This document shows positions 50,651 to 61,036 of a stretch of DNA of 64,000 nucleotides, in pieces (the first letter of the stretch is position 1; every line of letters starts with the position of its first letter). Where the stretch lies: assembly GCF_913020055.1 (NCBI RefSeq), contig NZ_CAJWCF010000004.1:1-64000 (forward strand), in the 5' to 3' direction. This DNA comes from an uncultured Paraglaciecola sp. (GTDB taxonomy: Bacteria; Pseudomonadota; Gammaproteobacteria; Enterobacterales; Alteromonadaceae). The notes under the pieces were generated by a model. It made no database searches and had not been told where the DNA came from. It saw nothing but the letters and a program-made list of their open reading frames with translations. The translations under genes were made by a program, and so were the position numbers.

Positions 50651-52498
50651 TTGAACAATATAAAAATATTGTCATTAAACAACGATAACTATTTGCAAAT
50701 ACAGTCATGCATCGTTAGTGTTCGAGCCTATTTATTGTTGTTGGGAAAATATGTGCGTTTTATAAAAATTTCATTTGTTTTTTGTATCGTTTTATTGATT
50801 AGTTTGCCATTACAGGGCAAACAAAAACGAGAAGACCGAGAGCCAGAAGCGGCAACAGGTTTACAACAAAAAAGCGCATTTCAAGCAAAAGACTTTATGG
50901 TAGTGGCTGCTAATCCATACGCGTCTTGGGCGGGTAAAAATATATTAGTTAATGGTGGTAATGCAATTGATGCCGCAATTGCGGTACAGGCTATGCTAAC
51001 GTTAGTAGAACCCCAGTCTTCAGGTATAGGTGGTGGTGCGTTTATTCTTTATTGGGATAACAAAGCCAAAAAATTACATACTTATGACGGTCGAGAAACA
51101 GCTCCCTCCAAAGCAAAAATTGATTTGTTTTTGGATGATGGAAAACCCGTTAAATGGATTGATGCAGTTGTAGGAGGTAAATCCATAGGTGTACCTGGGG
51201 TGCTAAAAGCACTTGATATGGCACATAAAGAATTTGGCACCTTAGATTGGTCAACACTGTTTACTGATACCATTTCCCTAGCGAAAAATGGTTTTACCGT
51301 TTCAAATCGTCTCGCTTCTTTATTAGAGCGCAAAATTCATCCCGGCCTTAACCAATTTAGAACGTCCTCTATTTATTTTTACCCTGGTGGCAAACCTCTC
51401 ACTGAAGGTTCTGTTAAAAAGAACGCTGCGTTAGCTCGCACTTTAACTACCATAGCTAAAGATGGTGCTGAGAGTTTTTACAACGGTAAACTTGCTGAGA
51501 ATATTGCAGGCGCAGCACAGTTTTCAATTATTAATCCAGGCTTGTTAACTTCGCAAGACATAGCAGAGTATAAAGCCGTTAAACGGTCACCCGTTTGCGG
51601 CAGTTATCGCACTTATCAGATATGCGGTATGGCGCCACCAAGCTCAGGTGGTATTAATGTATTACAGATATTACGCACTTTAGAGCCTTTTAATATGGGC
51701 CAATATCCAATTGACTCTATTCAAACCGTTCACTTATTTACCCAAGCTTCTAGGTTGGCTTATGCTGATAGAGAGATGTACATTGCTGATAGCGACTTCA
51801 GTCGAATTCCTTTCAGTGCGTTGTTAAGTAAACGTTATTTGGCAGAACGCTCAAGGAAAATTAGCTTAGATAAAGACATAGGTAAAACTTTGGCAGGTAA
51901 ACCTTTTCTTATCTCCAATTTTTCTAAAGGTCAAACCCTTGAACAGCCCAATACTAGCCATATCAGTATTGTCGATAAAGAGGGCAATGCAGTTTCTATG
52001 ACAACCAGTATTGAGTTCGCCTTTGGCTCAGGGGTGATGGTGGATGGATTCTTATTAAATAATCAGCTTACTGATTTTTCATTTAATCCTTATAGATATA
52101 ATGATGCAGTGCTTAATAGGGTTGAACCTAAAAAACGCCCCCGAAGTGCGATGAGTCCTACCATGGTTTTCGATGAAACCGGTCAACTGATTCTTGCCAT
52201 AGGTTCACCAGGAGGAAGTCGTATTGTGAGTTACGTCGCACAGACTATTATGGGTGTTCTTGATTGGGGGTTAGATATACAACAAGCCATCAATTTACCT
52301 AAAGTGACTAATAGGAATGACTATACAGCGTTAGAAAAAGGTACTGAAGTTGAAGGCTTAAAACCAGTTCTTGAAAAAATGGGGCACAAAGTCCAAATTA
52401 GAGATTTAAACAGCGGTTTACATGGCATCCAAATAATCGACGGAGTACTGATTGGCGGTGCAGATCCTAGGCGTGAAGGTGTTGCAGTAGGGTTATAG
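50651..52498 (+). CDS. ggt: Gamma-glutamyltransferase
   Basis: NGGNAIDAAIAVQAMLTLVEPQSSGIGGGAFIL; NTSHISIVDKEGNAVSMTTSIEFAFGSGV; SPTMVFDETGQLILAIGSPGGSRI. Start uncertain. Confidence 0.9.
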   Translation: MNNIKILSLNNDNYLQIQSCIVSVRAYLLLLGKYVRFIKISFVFCIVLLISLPLQGKQKREDREPEAATGLQQKSAFQAKDFMVVAANPYASWAGKNILVNGGNAIDAAIAVQAMLTLVEPQSSGIGGGAFILYWDNKAKKLHTYDGRETAPSKAKIDLFLDDGKPVKWIDAVVGGKSIGVPGVLKALDMAHKEFGTLDWSTLFTDTISLAKNGFTVSNRLASLLERKIHPGLNQFRTSSIYFYPGGKPLTEGSVKKNAALARTLTTIAKDGAESFYNGKLAENIAGAAQFSIINPGLLTSQDIAEYKAVKRSPVCGSYRTYQICGMAPPSSGGINVLQILRTLEPFNMGQYPIDSIQTVHLFTQASRLAYADREMYIADSDFSRIPFSALLSKRYLAERSRKISLDKDIGKTLAGKPFLISNFSKGQTLEQPNTSHISIVDKEGNAVSMTTSIEFAFGSGVMVDGFLLNNQLTDFSFNPYRYNDAVLNRVEPKKRPRSAMSPTMVFDETGQLILAIGSPGGSRIVSYVAQTIMGVLDWGLDIQQAINLPKVTNRNDYTALEKGTEVEGLKPVLEKMGHKVQIRDLNSGLHGIQIIDGVLIGGADPRREGVAVGL

Positions 52499-52507
52499 GC
52501 TGGAAGC

Positions 52508-52963
52508 CTATTCCACACTCACTTCATCAACCTTCCAATCTTTGTCTACTTTTATCAATTCCACTAAACGCATGTCTTTAATAATATCACCATCTAATTC
52601 TCCCTCAAAAAACAATGATATTTTGGCGTCTTTAGCGAATTCATTTCGGCCAGCACTGCGTGTGCTGGGTTGAATTTTGACCTTATCGAATCGCATATTT
52701 AACACGTGTTTTTGTACGCCTTTGTTAGTGTGATATGAACGCATTAATCGCTCCATTTTTGGCGTGCTTAATTTAATGGCTCCTTCTAAATTTTTACTGT
52801 GATAAATATGTTCGAAAAACTCAATGGCTGCGAATTCAGGAATATCACTATCTAACATTCCGAATTTCCCTCCGCCTTTTTTTACTGGGGCTTCTTCACA
52901 TGCGATGAAAAAAAGAGAAAATATTAAGATAAAGCTGATATTTTTTAGCATGTTAGATTCCAT
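52508..52963 (-). CDS. Small lipoprotein of unknown function
   Basis: Lipobox-like FSLFFIACEEAP. Confidence 0.6.
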   Translation of the reverse strand: MESNMLKNISFILIFSLFFIACEEAPVKKGGGKFGMLDSDIPEFAAIEFFEHIYHSKNLEGAIKLSTPKMERLMRSYHTNKGVQKHVLNMRFDKVKIQPSTRSAGRNEFAKDAKISLFFEGELDGDIIKDMRLVELIKVDKDWKVDEVSVE

Positions 52964-53024
52964 AAATTATATTTAAGCTTATTTTTATAGTTTCATCTTA
53001 TCCTGTTTTTTGATAGACCAAAAG

Positions 53025-53050
53025 AAAAGGGAGGCTAGTGCCTCCCTTTT
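53025..53050. terminator. Bidirectional terminator near cysK
   Basis: AAAAGGGAGGC-tagt-GCCTCCCTTTT. Confidence 0.8.
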
Positions 53051-53098
53051 AATAAAAAAAGATGTAAACAAAGTTTACAATATTATCAATTTATACGG

Positions 53099-54064
53099 TT
53101 ATTGAATATTTTCTGAATCAGAAAACTCACCGGCAAACAAAGGACTACTCAAATAACGCTCAGATGCGCTGGCTAAGATAACCACTATGATTTTGTTGGC
53201 ATTCTCTGGCTTTTCTGCCCAACGTTTGGCTGCAACTACAGCGGCACCTGAAGAAATGCCGGCTAAAATGCCTTCTTCCTTCATTAGACGATGGGTCATT
53301 GCCATACATTCTTCATTACTGACTTGCTCAACAGCATCAACAGTGTCTAGGTCTAGGTTGCCAGGGATAAAACCAGCGCCTATTCCCTGAATTTTGTGAG
53401 GACCAGGAGTAAGTGCTTCACCTGCTTTGGCTTGAGTGATGACTGGAGAATCAGTGGGCTCAACTGCCACAGTAGTGATAGCTTTGCCTTGGGTATTCTT
53501 GATATAACGGCTTACACCAGAAATGGTTCCGCCAGTTCCAACACCAGCAACAAAAATATCTATTTTACCGTCTGTATCATTCCAAATCTCTGGGCCAGTG
53601 GTTTTTTCATGAATTTCAGGGTTGGCTGGATTTTCAAATTGATGCATAGGAATATACTTTGAAGGATCGGATGCTACAATTTCATTTGCAGCAGCAATCG
53701 CTCCTTTCATTCCTTTAGGCGCTTCTGTTAAGACTAAATTTGCGCCCATGGCTTTAAGTAACTTACGACGCTCTAAGCTCATTGAGCTAGGCATGGTTAA
53801 GGTGATCTTATACCCTCTAGATGCTGCTACAAATGCTAACGCGATCCCGGTATTTCCACTTGTTGCTTCCACTATTTCGTTACCTGGTTTAAGTAAGCCT
53901 TTTTTCTCGGCATCCCAAATCATGTTTGCGCCTATACGGCACTTAACACTGAAGCTTGGATTTCTGGATTCAATTTTTGCGTAAACGTTGCCACCGGTAA
54001 CTCGATTGAGTTTAACCAAAGGTGTTTTACCAATAGCGAGTGAATTGTCGTCGTATACTTGCAT
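53099..54064 (-). CDS. cysK: Cysteine synthase A
   Basis: [70 protein letters not shown]. Confidence 0.93.
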   Translation of the reverse strand: MQVYDDNSLAIGKTPLVKLNRVTGGNVYAKIESRNPSFSVKCRIGANMIWDAEKKGLLKPGNEIVEATSGNTGIALAFVAASRGYKITLTMPSSMSLERRKLLKAMGANLVLTEAPKGMKGAIAAANEIVASDPSKYIPMHQFENPANPEIHEKTTGPEIWNDTDGKIDIFVAGVGTGGTISGVSRYIKNTQGKAITTVAVEPTDSPVITQAKAGEALTPGPHKIQGIGAGFIPGNLDLDTVDAVEQVSNEECMAMTHRLMKEEGILAGISSGAAVVAAKRWAEKPENANKIIVVILASASERYLSSPLFAGEFSDSENIQ

Positions 54065-54325
54065 AGTTATTTCCTTGCTTAATATTTTTATTTTTAACAG
54101 TGTAACCTTAATTGGTACACCGTCTATCAGTAATTGTAGCGCCTATTTTCTTAATATTTATCAAACAACAACTGGCCCTATAAATATTATTGATACATAT
54201 AGCCTATAAAACTGTTTTATCATAATGACATTCATAACTATAGGTAAGGGTAGAAGGCTTTATTTAAAGAGCTTTTTCGCTATATCTTATGGTTAATTTT
54301 TTGTTAATGATTTTTGAGGTTTTAA

Positions 54326-55162
54326 ATGGCGTTTAATGGAACAGAAAAATATATTGCTAGCCGCGAGTTACAACTTGCTGTTAACGCGGCTATCACGTTA
54401 GAAAAACCGTTATTAATTAAGGGGGAGCCGGGCACGGGTAAAACCATGTTGGCTGAAGAATTGGCAAAAAGTTTAGATGCCAATCTAATCCAGTGGCATA
54501 TTAAATCTACAACAAAAGCCCAGCAAGGTTTATATGAATACGATGCTGTTTCTCGTCTGCGTGACTCGCAGCTAGGTGATGAAAAGGTCCATGATATTGG
54601 CAATTACATTGTTAAAGGTAAGTTGTGGCAGGCATTTGATGCAGAAAAACGCACCATATTATTGATTGATGAAATAGACAAAGCCGATATTGAGTTTCCA
54701 AATGATCTGTTGTTAGAGCTGGATAAAATGGAATTTTTTGTTTATGAAACACAACAGGTTATCAAAGCCAAACGACGTCCAATTGTAATCATTACATCGA
54801 ACAATGAAAAAGAATTACCTGACGCATTCTTACGACGTTGTTTTTTCCATTATATTCAGTTTCCTGATGCCCAAGAGATGCGTCAAATTGTGGATGTACA
54901 CTTTCCGGAAATTAAGAAAATACTTCTTAACCAAGCGTTACAATCATTTTTCGATCTACGTGATGTACCTGGTTTGCGTAAAAAACCTTCTACATCAGAA
55001 TTGCTAGATTGGTTAAAATTATTAGTGGCTGAAGACATTCCAGCTGAAGCATTACAAAACAAAGACGGCAAACAAAGTATTCCACCTTTATATGGCGCTT
55101 TGTTGAAGAATGAACAAGATATCCACTTGTTCGAAAAATTGGTCTTTATGGCGCGCCGTTAA
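54326..55162 (+). CDS. MoxR-type AAA+ ATPase
   Basis: LLIKGEPGTGKTMLAEELAKSL Walker A; ILLIDEIDKADIEFPNDLLLELD Walker B. Confidence 0.9.
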   Translation: MAFNGTEKYIASRELQLAVNAAITLEKPLLIKGEPGTGKTMLAEELAKSLDANLIQWHIKSTTKAQQGLYEYDAVSRLRDSQLGDEKVHDIGNYIVKGKLWQAFDAEKRTILLIDEIDKADIEFPNDLLLELDKMEFFVYETQQVIKAKRRPIVIITSNNEKELPDAFLRRCFFHYIQFPDAQEMRQIVDVHFPEIKKILLNQALQSFFDLRDVPGLRKKPSTSELLDWLKLLVAEDIPAEALQNKDGKQSIPPLYGALLKNEQDIHLFEKLVFMARR

Positions 55163-56346
55163 TGTTAATTGATTTCTTTTTTAAACTCAGAGAATACAAA
55201 CTGTCAGTGAGTCTAAGAGAGCTTCTCGACTTACTTAAGGCACTTGAAAAAGGTGTGATATTTGCCAGTGTTGATGATTTTTATATATTAGCCAAACTGG
55301 TAATGGTTAAGGATGAGAGTCAGTACGATAAGTTTGATAGGGCGTTTGCAGATTATTTTGAAGGTGTGCAAAGCATTGATCTTTTTGGTAAAGATATCCC
55401 TGAAGAATGGTTGAAAAATGCATTGGAACGACATTTTAGTGAAGAAGAAAAGGCACAAATTAAAGCTTTGGGTGGCCTTGAAGAACTGATGAAAACCCTC
55501 AAAGAACGTTTGGCTGAACAAGAAAAACGTCATCAAGGTGGTAATAAATGGATTGGTACGGGAGGCACATCACCCTTTGGTGCTAACGGTTACAATCCTC
55601 AAGGCGTGCGTATAGGCCAAGAAGGAAATAGGAATTTTTCAGCTGCTAAAGTGTGGGATAAAAGAGAGTTTAAGAACCTAGCCGGTGATGTTGAATTAGG
55701 CACCCGTAATATAAAAGTAGCCCTGAGAAAACTGCGTAAATTTGCCCGTACAGGAGCAACTGAAGAACTCGACATCCCAACTACTATAGGCTCTACCGCT
55801 AAGAACGCTGGGTTACTTGATATTCATATGGTGCAAGAGCGACACAACGCGGTAAAAGTATTGATGTTTTTTGATGTAGGTGGCTCAATGGACGCACACA
55901 TTAAAGAGTGTGAAGAATTGTTTTCTGCGGTACATACTGAATTTAAATATCTTGAATATTTCTATTTTCATAATTGTGTTTATGAGGGCGTTTGGAAAGA
56001 CAACAAAAGGCGTGACAGAGAAGTTATTCCGATTGCCAATATCATTCACAAATATGGTGCTGACTATAAGTTAATATTTGTAGGTGATGCCACCATGGGG
56101 CCTTATGAAATTACCTATCCTGGAGGCAGTGTAGAACATTGGAATGAAGAAGCGGGTTCTGTATGGATGCAACGTTTACTTAATCATTTTGAACATGCAA
56201 TATGGCTTAACCCGCAGTTGAGTCAGTACTGGAATTATTATGCGTCAGTTAGCATAATGAAAGAACTGATGACAGAAAGAATGTTCCCCCTCACGCTAGA
56301 TGGAATAGGGGAGGGAATTAAAAGCTTAACTAAAAGAAGTGGATAA
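55162..56346 (+). CDS. VWA-domain (CoxE-like) protein
   Basis: VKVLMFFDVGGSMDAHIKECEELFSAVHTEFKYLEYFYFHNCVYEGVWK; overlaps MoxR stop. Confidence 0.85.
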   Translation: MLIDFFFKLREYKLSVSLRELLDLLKALEKGVIFASVDDFYILAKLVMVKDESQYDKFDRAFADYFEGVQSIDLFGKDIPEEWLKNALERHFSEEEKAQIKALGGLEELMKTLKERLAEQEKRHQGGNKWIGTGGTSPFGANGYNPQGVRIGQEGNRNFSAAKVWDKREFKNLAGDVELGTRNIKVALRKLRKFARTGATEELDIPTTIGSTAKNAGLLDIHMVQERHNAVKVLMFFDVGGSMDAHIKECEELFSAVHTEFKYLEYFYFHNCVYEGVWKDNKRRDREVIPIANIIHKYGADYKLIFVGDATMGPYEITYPGGSVEHWNEEAGSVWMQRLLNHFEHAIWLNPQLSQYWNYYASVSIMKELMTERMFPLTLDGIGEGIKSLTKRSG

Positions 56347-56357
56347 AATAGTCAGTT

Positions 56358-57521
56358 ATGGAAAAATCAACAGACTTAGCAATAAATCAAATAAAAAAAC
56401 AAGCAGATAATGATGTAGAGTCTAGCGCGCTAGACTCTACTGAACACAATCCACATCTTACCCGCAAAGAAACACGACAAATTGTCACTCCATATGCGTT
56501 TTTTGTATCTGATGATTTATTAGGTACGCCTCTGGCAGGACCTTTTCGAAGAGGTTTTGCATTACTAATCGATTTAGTATTTATTGCCTTATTAACCCAG
56601 GTAAGCAGTTTGGTTTTGGCAGCTGTAGCAGCTTGGACTTTTTTCAGAGCAGGCAATCGATTAAAAACAAAGAAACGTTTCAATGGGGCTCGCATATTTT
56701 TAAGGCTACTTGTTGCTTTGTTGTTGTTTGTTGTTGCTATGGGCATTGTGGATGAAATTAATGAAAATGATGCATTTGATAATAATCAGCCTGACGTGTC
56801 AGAAAGCAACGATATTAACGTAGGTGGAATTGAAATAGTTGCAATAACGGCAAAGTATTTGTTAGAGACTAAGGAAATGAAAGAAAAAATCACTGCAGGC
56901 GATTGTGAACCTGCCTATGACTGCGTTGAAACCTTAGGTGAAGAACTTATTCAAGACATTATAGATATTGGCTTTAATAAAGACGCTATTGATGGCGTAT
57001 TAGAAGGTTATCTTTCAGCAGTTTCAGAAAACCTTAATACAGAGCAACAAGCTGAGTTATCGAACCATTTACTGAATATTGTTGCGACGAACTATAAATC
57101 TGAAAGCTTAGAAGAACCTTTATCTACTGAAGTAAAAGTTAATAAGGCATTAGAGAATAAGGAAAATACGAAGTCCAAGGGCTTACTTAACTGGTTAGAA
57201 GATTTAGTAGAAGAGCTAGGTCTGGGTTTTGGTTGGGCAGCGTTTTATTTCAGTATTTTTACTGCTTGGTGGAAAGGGCAAACTCCAGGAAAAAAATTAA
57301 TGGGTATGAAGGTTATTAAGCTTGATAATAAGGCATTAAATTTATGGGAAAGTTTTGGTCGTTATGGCGGCTATGCAGCAGGTTTTGCCACAGGATTAAC
57401 CGGGTTTTTACAGGTCTTTTGGGACCCGAATCGTCAAGCTATTCAAGATAAAATATCTGAAACCCTAGTAATTGATTTGCGTAAACCCAAAGTACATTTT
57501 GTTAAAGAGATGACGGAATAA
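56358..57521 (+). CDS. RDD-family membrane protein with large internal insertion
   Basis: GPFRRGFALLIDLVFIALL; AWWKGQTPGKKLMGMKVIKLDNKALNLWESFGRYGGYAAG. Confidence 0.8.
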   Translation: MEKSTDLAINQIKKQADNDVESSALDSTEHNPHLTRKETRQIVTPYAFFVSDDLLGTPLAGPFRRGFALLIDLVFIALLTQVSSLVLAAVAAWTFFRAGNRLKTKKRFNGARIFLRLLVALLLFVVAMGIVDEINENDAFDNNQPDVSESNDINVGGIEIVAITAKYLLETKEMKEKITAGDCEPAYDCVETLGEELIQDIIDIGFNKDAIDGVLEGYLSAVSENLNTEQQAELSNHLLNIVATNYKSESLEEPLSTEVKVNKALENKENTKSKGLLNWLEDLVEELGLGFGWAAFYFSIFTAWWKGQTPGKKLMGMKVIKLDNKALNLWESFGRYGGYAAGFATGLTGFLQVFWDPNRQAIQDKISETLVIDLRKPKVHFVKEMTE

Positions 57522-57526
57522 CATTA

Positions 57527-58534
57527 ATGGCCAATAGAATCACTCAGTTGTTAGGCCATTGGTCCGAAAACCGAGATCAACATTTATGGGTTTTAGCAAC
57601 AATCGTTGAAACAGACGGCTCATCATATAGAAAAGCCGGAGCCATGATGTTAATAAACGACATGGGACAATATTTTGGTTTATTAAGTGGAGGCTGTTTA
57701 GAGTCAGACATTATGCGTCAAGCTAGGCGTTGTTGGGACAATCAACAAAATCGAATTATTGAATATGATATGCGTGAAGAAGAAGATCTTGCATGGCAAC
57801 TGGGAATTGGTTGCGGTGGTATGGTAAGGATTCTGCTGCAACCCGTTAACTCAGACAATTCCTATCTAAATCTCGATGAATTAAATAGTTGTTTAGGGCA
57901 AAGACAACATGTTGAGTATCACCAACAAGTCGATGAAGGTTTTCCACAAAATGAAGTGCTGCCGATCATAGACGAGTTACAAACTGCTGTTGCTACAAAG
58001 AATAAGATTCGGTCTGCAGACGTTTTTGTTCAACAGTTGAGTCCCGCACCATTGTTGGCGGTCTTCGGCGCGGGTGTAGATGCAAAACCTGTGGTAGGCA
58101 TTGCGGCTGAATTGGGTTGGCAAGTGATACTTATTGATCCTAGGGTAGGCTACGCCAAAACCGAGTTTTTTCTTAAGGCTAAGCAGATTATTCGACAGCC
58201 AATAGACGAATTACAAAACGCGACATGGTTAACACAAATAGATATTGCGCTGGTATTAACTCACAACATTAAACTGGATGCACAAGCATTAAAATTAGTG
58301 CAAAACAGTAGCGCTAAATATGTTGGATTACTCGGGCCTACTCATCGTACCGATAGAGTTTTGGATATTGCAAAATTGACTAGGAGTAATTTAAGTAAAC
58401 CACTAGCGAACCCAGTAGGTTTGCGTCTAGGTGGTGAGTTGCCAGAATCAATCGCGTTATCCATGTTATCTGAAGCACATGCGATTCTAGAAAATGCCAA
58501 CGCTTTATCCATCAGTGGCGTATTAAATCAGTGA
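57527..58534 (+). CDS. XdhC/CoxI family molybdoenzyme maturation protein
   Basis: WVLATIVETDGSSYRKAGAMMLI, LLSGGCLESDI, LGIGCGGMVRILLQP, AVFGAGVDAKPVV. Confidence 0.9.
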   Translation: MANRITQLLGHWSENRDQHLWVLATIVETDGSSYRKAGAMMLINDMGQYFGLLSGGCLESDIMRQARRCWDNQQNRIIEYDMREEEDLAWQLGIGCGGMVRILLQPVNSDNSYLNLDELNSCLGQRQHVEYHQQVDEGFPQNEVLPIIDELQTAVATKNKIRSADVFVQQLSPAPLLAVFGAGVDAKPVVGIAAELGWQVILIDPRVGYAKTEFFLKAKQIIRQPIDELQNATWLTQIDIALVLTHNIKLDAQALKLVQNSSAKYVGLLGPTHRTDRVLDIAKLTRSNLSKPLANPVGLRLGGELPESIALSMLSEAHAILENANALSISGVLNQ

Positions 58535-59136
58535 AAACAGAGTTGATCATGTTGGCCGCAGGACAAAGCAAACGTTTTAACGGAATAAAACAATTGGCTG
58601 ACATACAAGGGCAGCCGATGATTTGCCATTGCCTTTCACATTATTGTCAAGGTGATAAGTGGATCAATGGCATTACTAATGGATACGTTGTGTTAGGTTC
58701 AAATGCAGAGTCTATTTGTAAGGTACTTCCAGCCAATATTAATCAGTTTGTAGTTGATTCTTGGCCATTAGGAATGGGGCATTCTTTGGCTCAAAGTATA
58801 CAATTAATTGCAAATGACACTACTCATATATTGATTTGTTTAGCCGACCAGGTTGCACTTAATCAGCAACTTATTTTAAAAATGTTAGAACAAACAAGCC
58901 GATTCCCAAATCATATTATTGCTGCTAGTTATGCGAATAAGGTAGGGGTGCCTGCAATATTTCCAAGGCAGTATTTGTCTGAATTAGCTCAAATGACAGG
59001 GGACAATGGCGCCAAATCACTGCTCCAAAAATATTCTCAACAGGTTCTCGCTGTTGATATGCCAGAAGCCGCTTTTGATATTGATACGATTGAAGATTTA
59101 AACGCTTTGTTAGTTAAATCAAGGTATGTTGAATAG
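58531..59136 (+). CDS. MocA-like molybdenum cofactor nucleotidyltransferase
   Basis: LIMLAAGQSKRFNGIKQLADIQGQPMI; LICLADQVAL; GDNGAKSLLQKY; DIDTIEDLNAL. Confidence 0.82.
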   Translation: MKTELIMLAAGQSKRFNGIKQLADIQGQPMICHCLSHYCQGDKWINGITNGYVVLGSNAESICKVLPANINQFVVDSWPLGMGHSLAQSIQLIANDTTHILICLADQVALNQQLILKMLEQTSRFPNHIIAASYANKVGVPAIFPRQYLSELAQMTGDNGAKSLLQKYSQQVLAVDMPEAAFDIDTIEDLNALLVKSRYVE

Positions 59137-59186
59137 CTAACGCATAGGGCTTATTCTTTATGTAAACAACTAATCAGTCAGGCCTT

Positions 59187-59618
59187 ATGCAAGATAAACA
59201 ACCAAACAGTGAACGTATGTCACTCATTCGACACGCCATAGTGTTTCAATTGAAATTGGGTTTAGATGCGTTACGTGATGTTTTGATGAGTCCCATTTCT
59301 ATCGTCTTAGTCGTAACAGACATCATTCTGGCTCATAATTCTAAACAAAGTTATTTCTTGAAATTAATGAGGATCGGGCGAAAGAGTGATCATTGGATCA
59401 ATTTATTTGGTGTTAACTTGCCCAGCGCAGAAACGGAAGATAAAAATGACACCGCGGATAGTAATGTTGATGACTGGTTTTCGAAAATTGAAGAGGTGAT
59501 CAAAGAACAACAAGTTGACGGTAAACTTTCGCAATTAGGCAAAGAAAAACTTCAACAATATTATAGACGAATGAATCAACCTAAAGACTTGCCTGAAGAT
59601 GAAGGCAAAGCTAACTAA
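59187..59618 (+). CDS. Conserved-looking protein of unknown function
   Basis: 143 aa ORF with normal spacing downstream of mocA-like gene. Confidence 0.6.
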   Translation: MQDKQPNSERMSLIRHAIVFQLKLGLDALRDVLMSPISIVLVVTDIILAHNSKQSYFLKLMRIGRKSDHWINLFGVNLPSAETEDKNDTADSNVDDWFSKIEEVIKEQQVDGKLSQLGKEKLQQYYRRMNQPKDLPEDEGKAN

Positions 59619-59744
59619 CCTGAACTAAAAAGACTGAAAACCTAGTTGTTTCAAACAACGTTTAACAAATTAGGTTAAAGCGCATAATCTTTATGTCCCA
59701 CAACTACCTCTTTAAAATTGATAACTCAGCCCAATATCCGTTGT

Positions 59745-60425
59745 ATGAAACAAAATAAACGATTAAGCCAAAGCATCCTCTATTCAGTCATTGGGATTAC
59801 GATGTTGTGGTGTATTAAATCCGCTCAGATATTGTTCAACTTAGATCTTTCCTTTATGGGATTGGTACCTTTAGAAGTGCACGGTATGTTAGGTATACTG
59901 ACAGCGCCTTTGGTGCATGGGTCTTTAGAGCATATCTTCAATAATACTTTCGCCATCCTAATTTTGGCTAGCTTTTTGTATTACGGTTACCCTAAATCTT
60001 GGTGGAAAGTTTTAAGTCTAGTGTGGGTATTGTCCGGTATTGGGGTGTGGTTGTTTGCCAGACCAGCCACACACATAGGTGCGAGCGGTTTGACTCATGG
60101 TTTATTTTTCTTTTTATTTGTAGCCAGTATTTTTCGTCGTGATAAAAGTTCTGTGGCAATAATGATGATTGCTTTTTTACTTTATGGTGGCATGACAATG
60201 ACTATTTTCCCTAGGGAAGAAGGTATTTCTTTTGAATATCATTTTTTTGGTGCCTTAGCAGGTGTTATAGCTGCCCTAATTTGGAGAAACAGTGATCCAA
60301 AACCAGCGGAGAAACGCTACGAATGGGAAAGCGAAGACTTTGATAATGATACAGAGATAAACTTTGATGAAGAATGGCAAATCCAAGATCCATCCGAATT
60401 AGATGACAAACCGAGACTACATTAA
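59745..60425 (+). CDS. Rhomboid family intramembrane serine protease
   Basis: PLVHGSLEHIFNNTFAI; THIGASGLTHGLFFFLF; YHFFGALAGVI. Trimmed start MKQNKRLSQ. Confidence 0.85.
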   Translation: MKQNKRLSQSILYSVIGITMLWCIKSAQILFNLDLSFMGLVPLEVHGMLGILTAPLVHGSLEHIFNNTFAILILASFLYYGYPKSWWKVLSLVWVLSGIGVWLFARPATHIGASGLTHGLFFFLFVASIFRRDKSSVAIMMIAFLLYGGMTMTIFPREEGISFEYHFFGALAGVIAALIWRNSDPKPAEKRYEWESEDFDNDTEINFDEEWQIQDPSELDDKPRLH

Positions 60426-60901
60426 TGCCCGATACCCAGCAAAACACATCCGAGATAAACGATAAGTTTAGTTTGTTACTAAGAGTTAGATATGGGGAAT
60501 GTGACGCTCAGCAAGTTGTGTTTAATGCTCGTTATGCAGATTATATCGATGTCGCTATGACTGAATATTTCAGAGTGGCTGTAGATGGTTTTCAAGCTTT
60601 GCTTGATAGAGGCTTGGATAATCAGGTGGTAAGTTTACATATTGATTGGCTTTCTTCTGCTTGCTTTGATGATGTTTTGGCCATTAATGTCACAACCCAA
60701 AGAGTGGGTAACACATCTTATACTTTTGATGTGTCAATCAACGACTTTTCTTCACAAAAAATAATTGCCAATTGCACTATTACTTATGTGATGGTCGACA
60801 CTCAAAACTATCAAAAGACCCCCGTTCCAGATTGGTTACGAGCAAAACTGTGTAGCCCAGCACCTTTGCCCTTAATTAACCATGCAGGTGTGCTTACATA
60901 G
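60425..60901 (+). CDS. Acyl-CoA thioesterase (4HBT hotdog)
   Basis: LRVRYGECDAQQVVFNARYADYIDVAMTEYFR. Confidence 0.85.
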   Translation: MPDTQQNTSEINDKFSLLLRVRYGECDAQQVVFNARYADYIDVAMTEYFRVAVDGFQALLDRGLDNQVVSLHIDWLSSACFDDVLAINVTTQRVGNTSYTFDVSINDFSSQKIIANCTITYVMVDTQNYQKTPVPDWLRAKLCSPAPLPLINHAGVLT

Positions 60902-61036
60902 CCTGAATACGTATGCATTAAGTTGTTGATTTACCTAGACTCAAGGTACTCTCTACTCTTACCATCTACTTTTTATTAACAGCTGCGAAAGATCTGTCAT
61001 TCAGCCGTATTTCATAGCTGCTTTAGAGAATATTTA

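Noticed and set aside
56387-56746. 119-aa antisense ORF over the RDD gene
   Set aside because: Overlaps a supported CDS; no recognisable domain.
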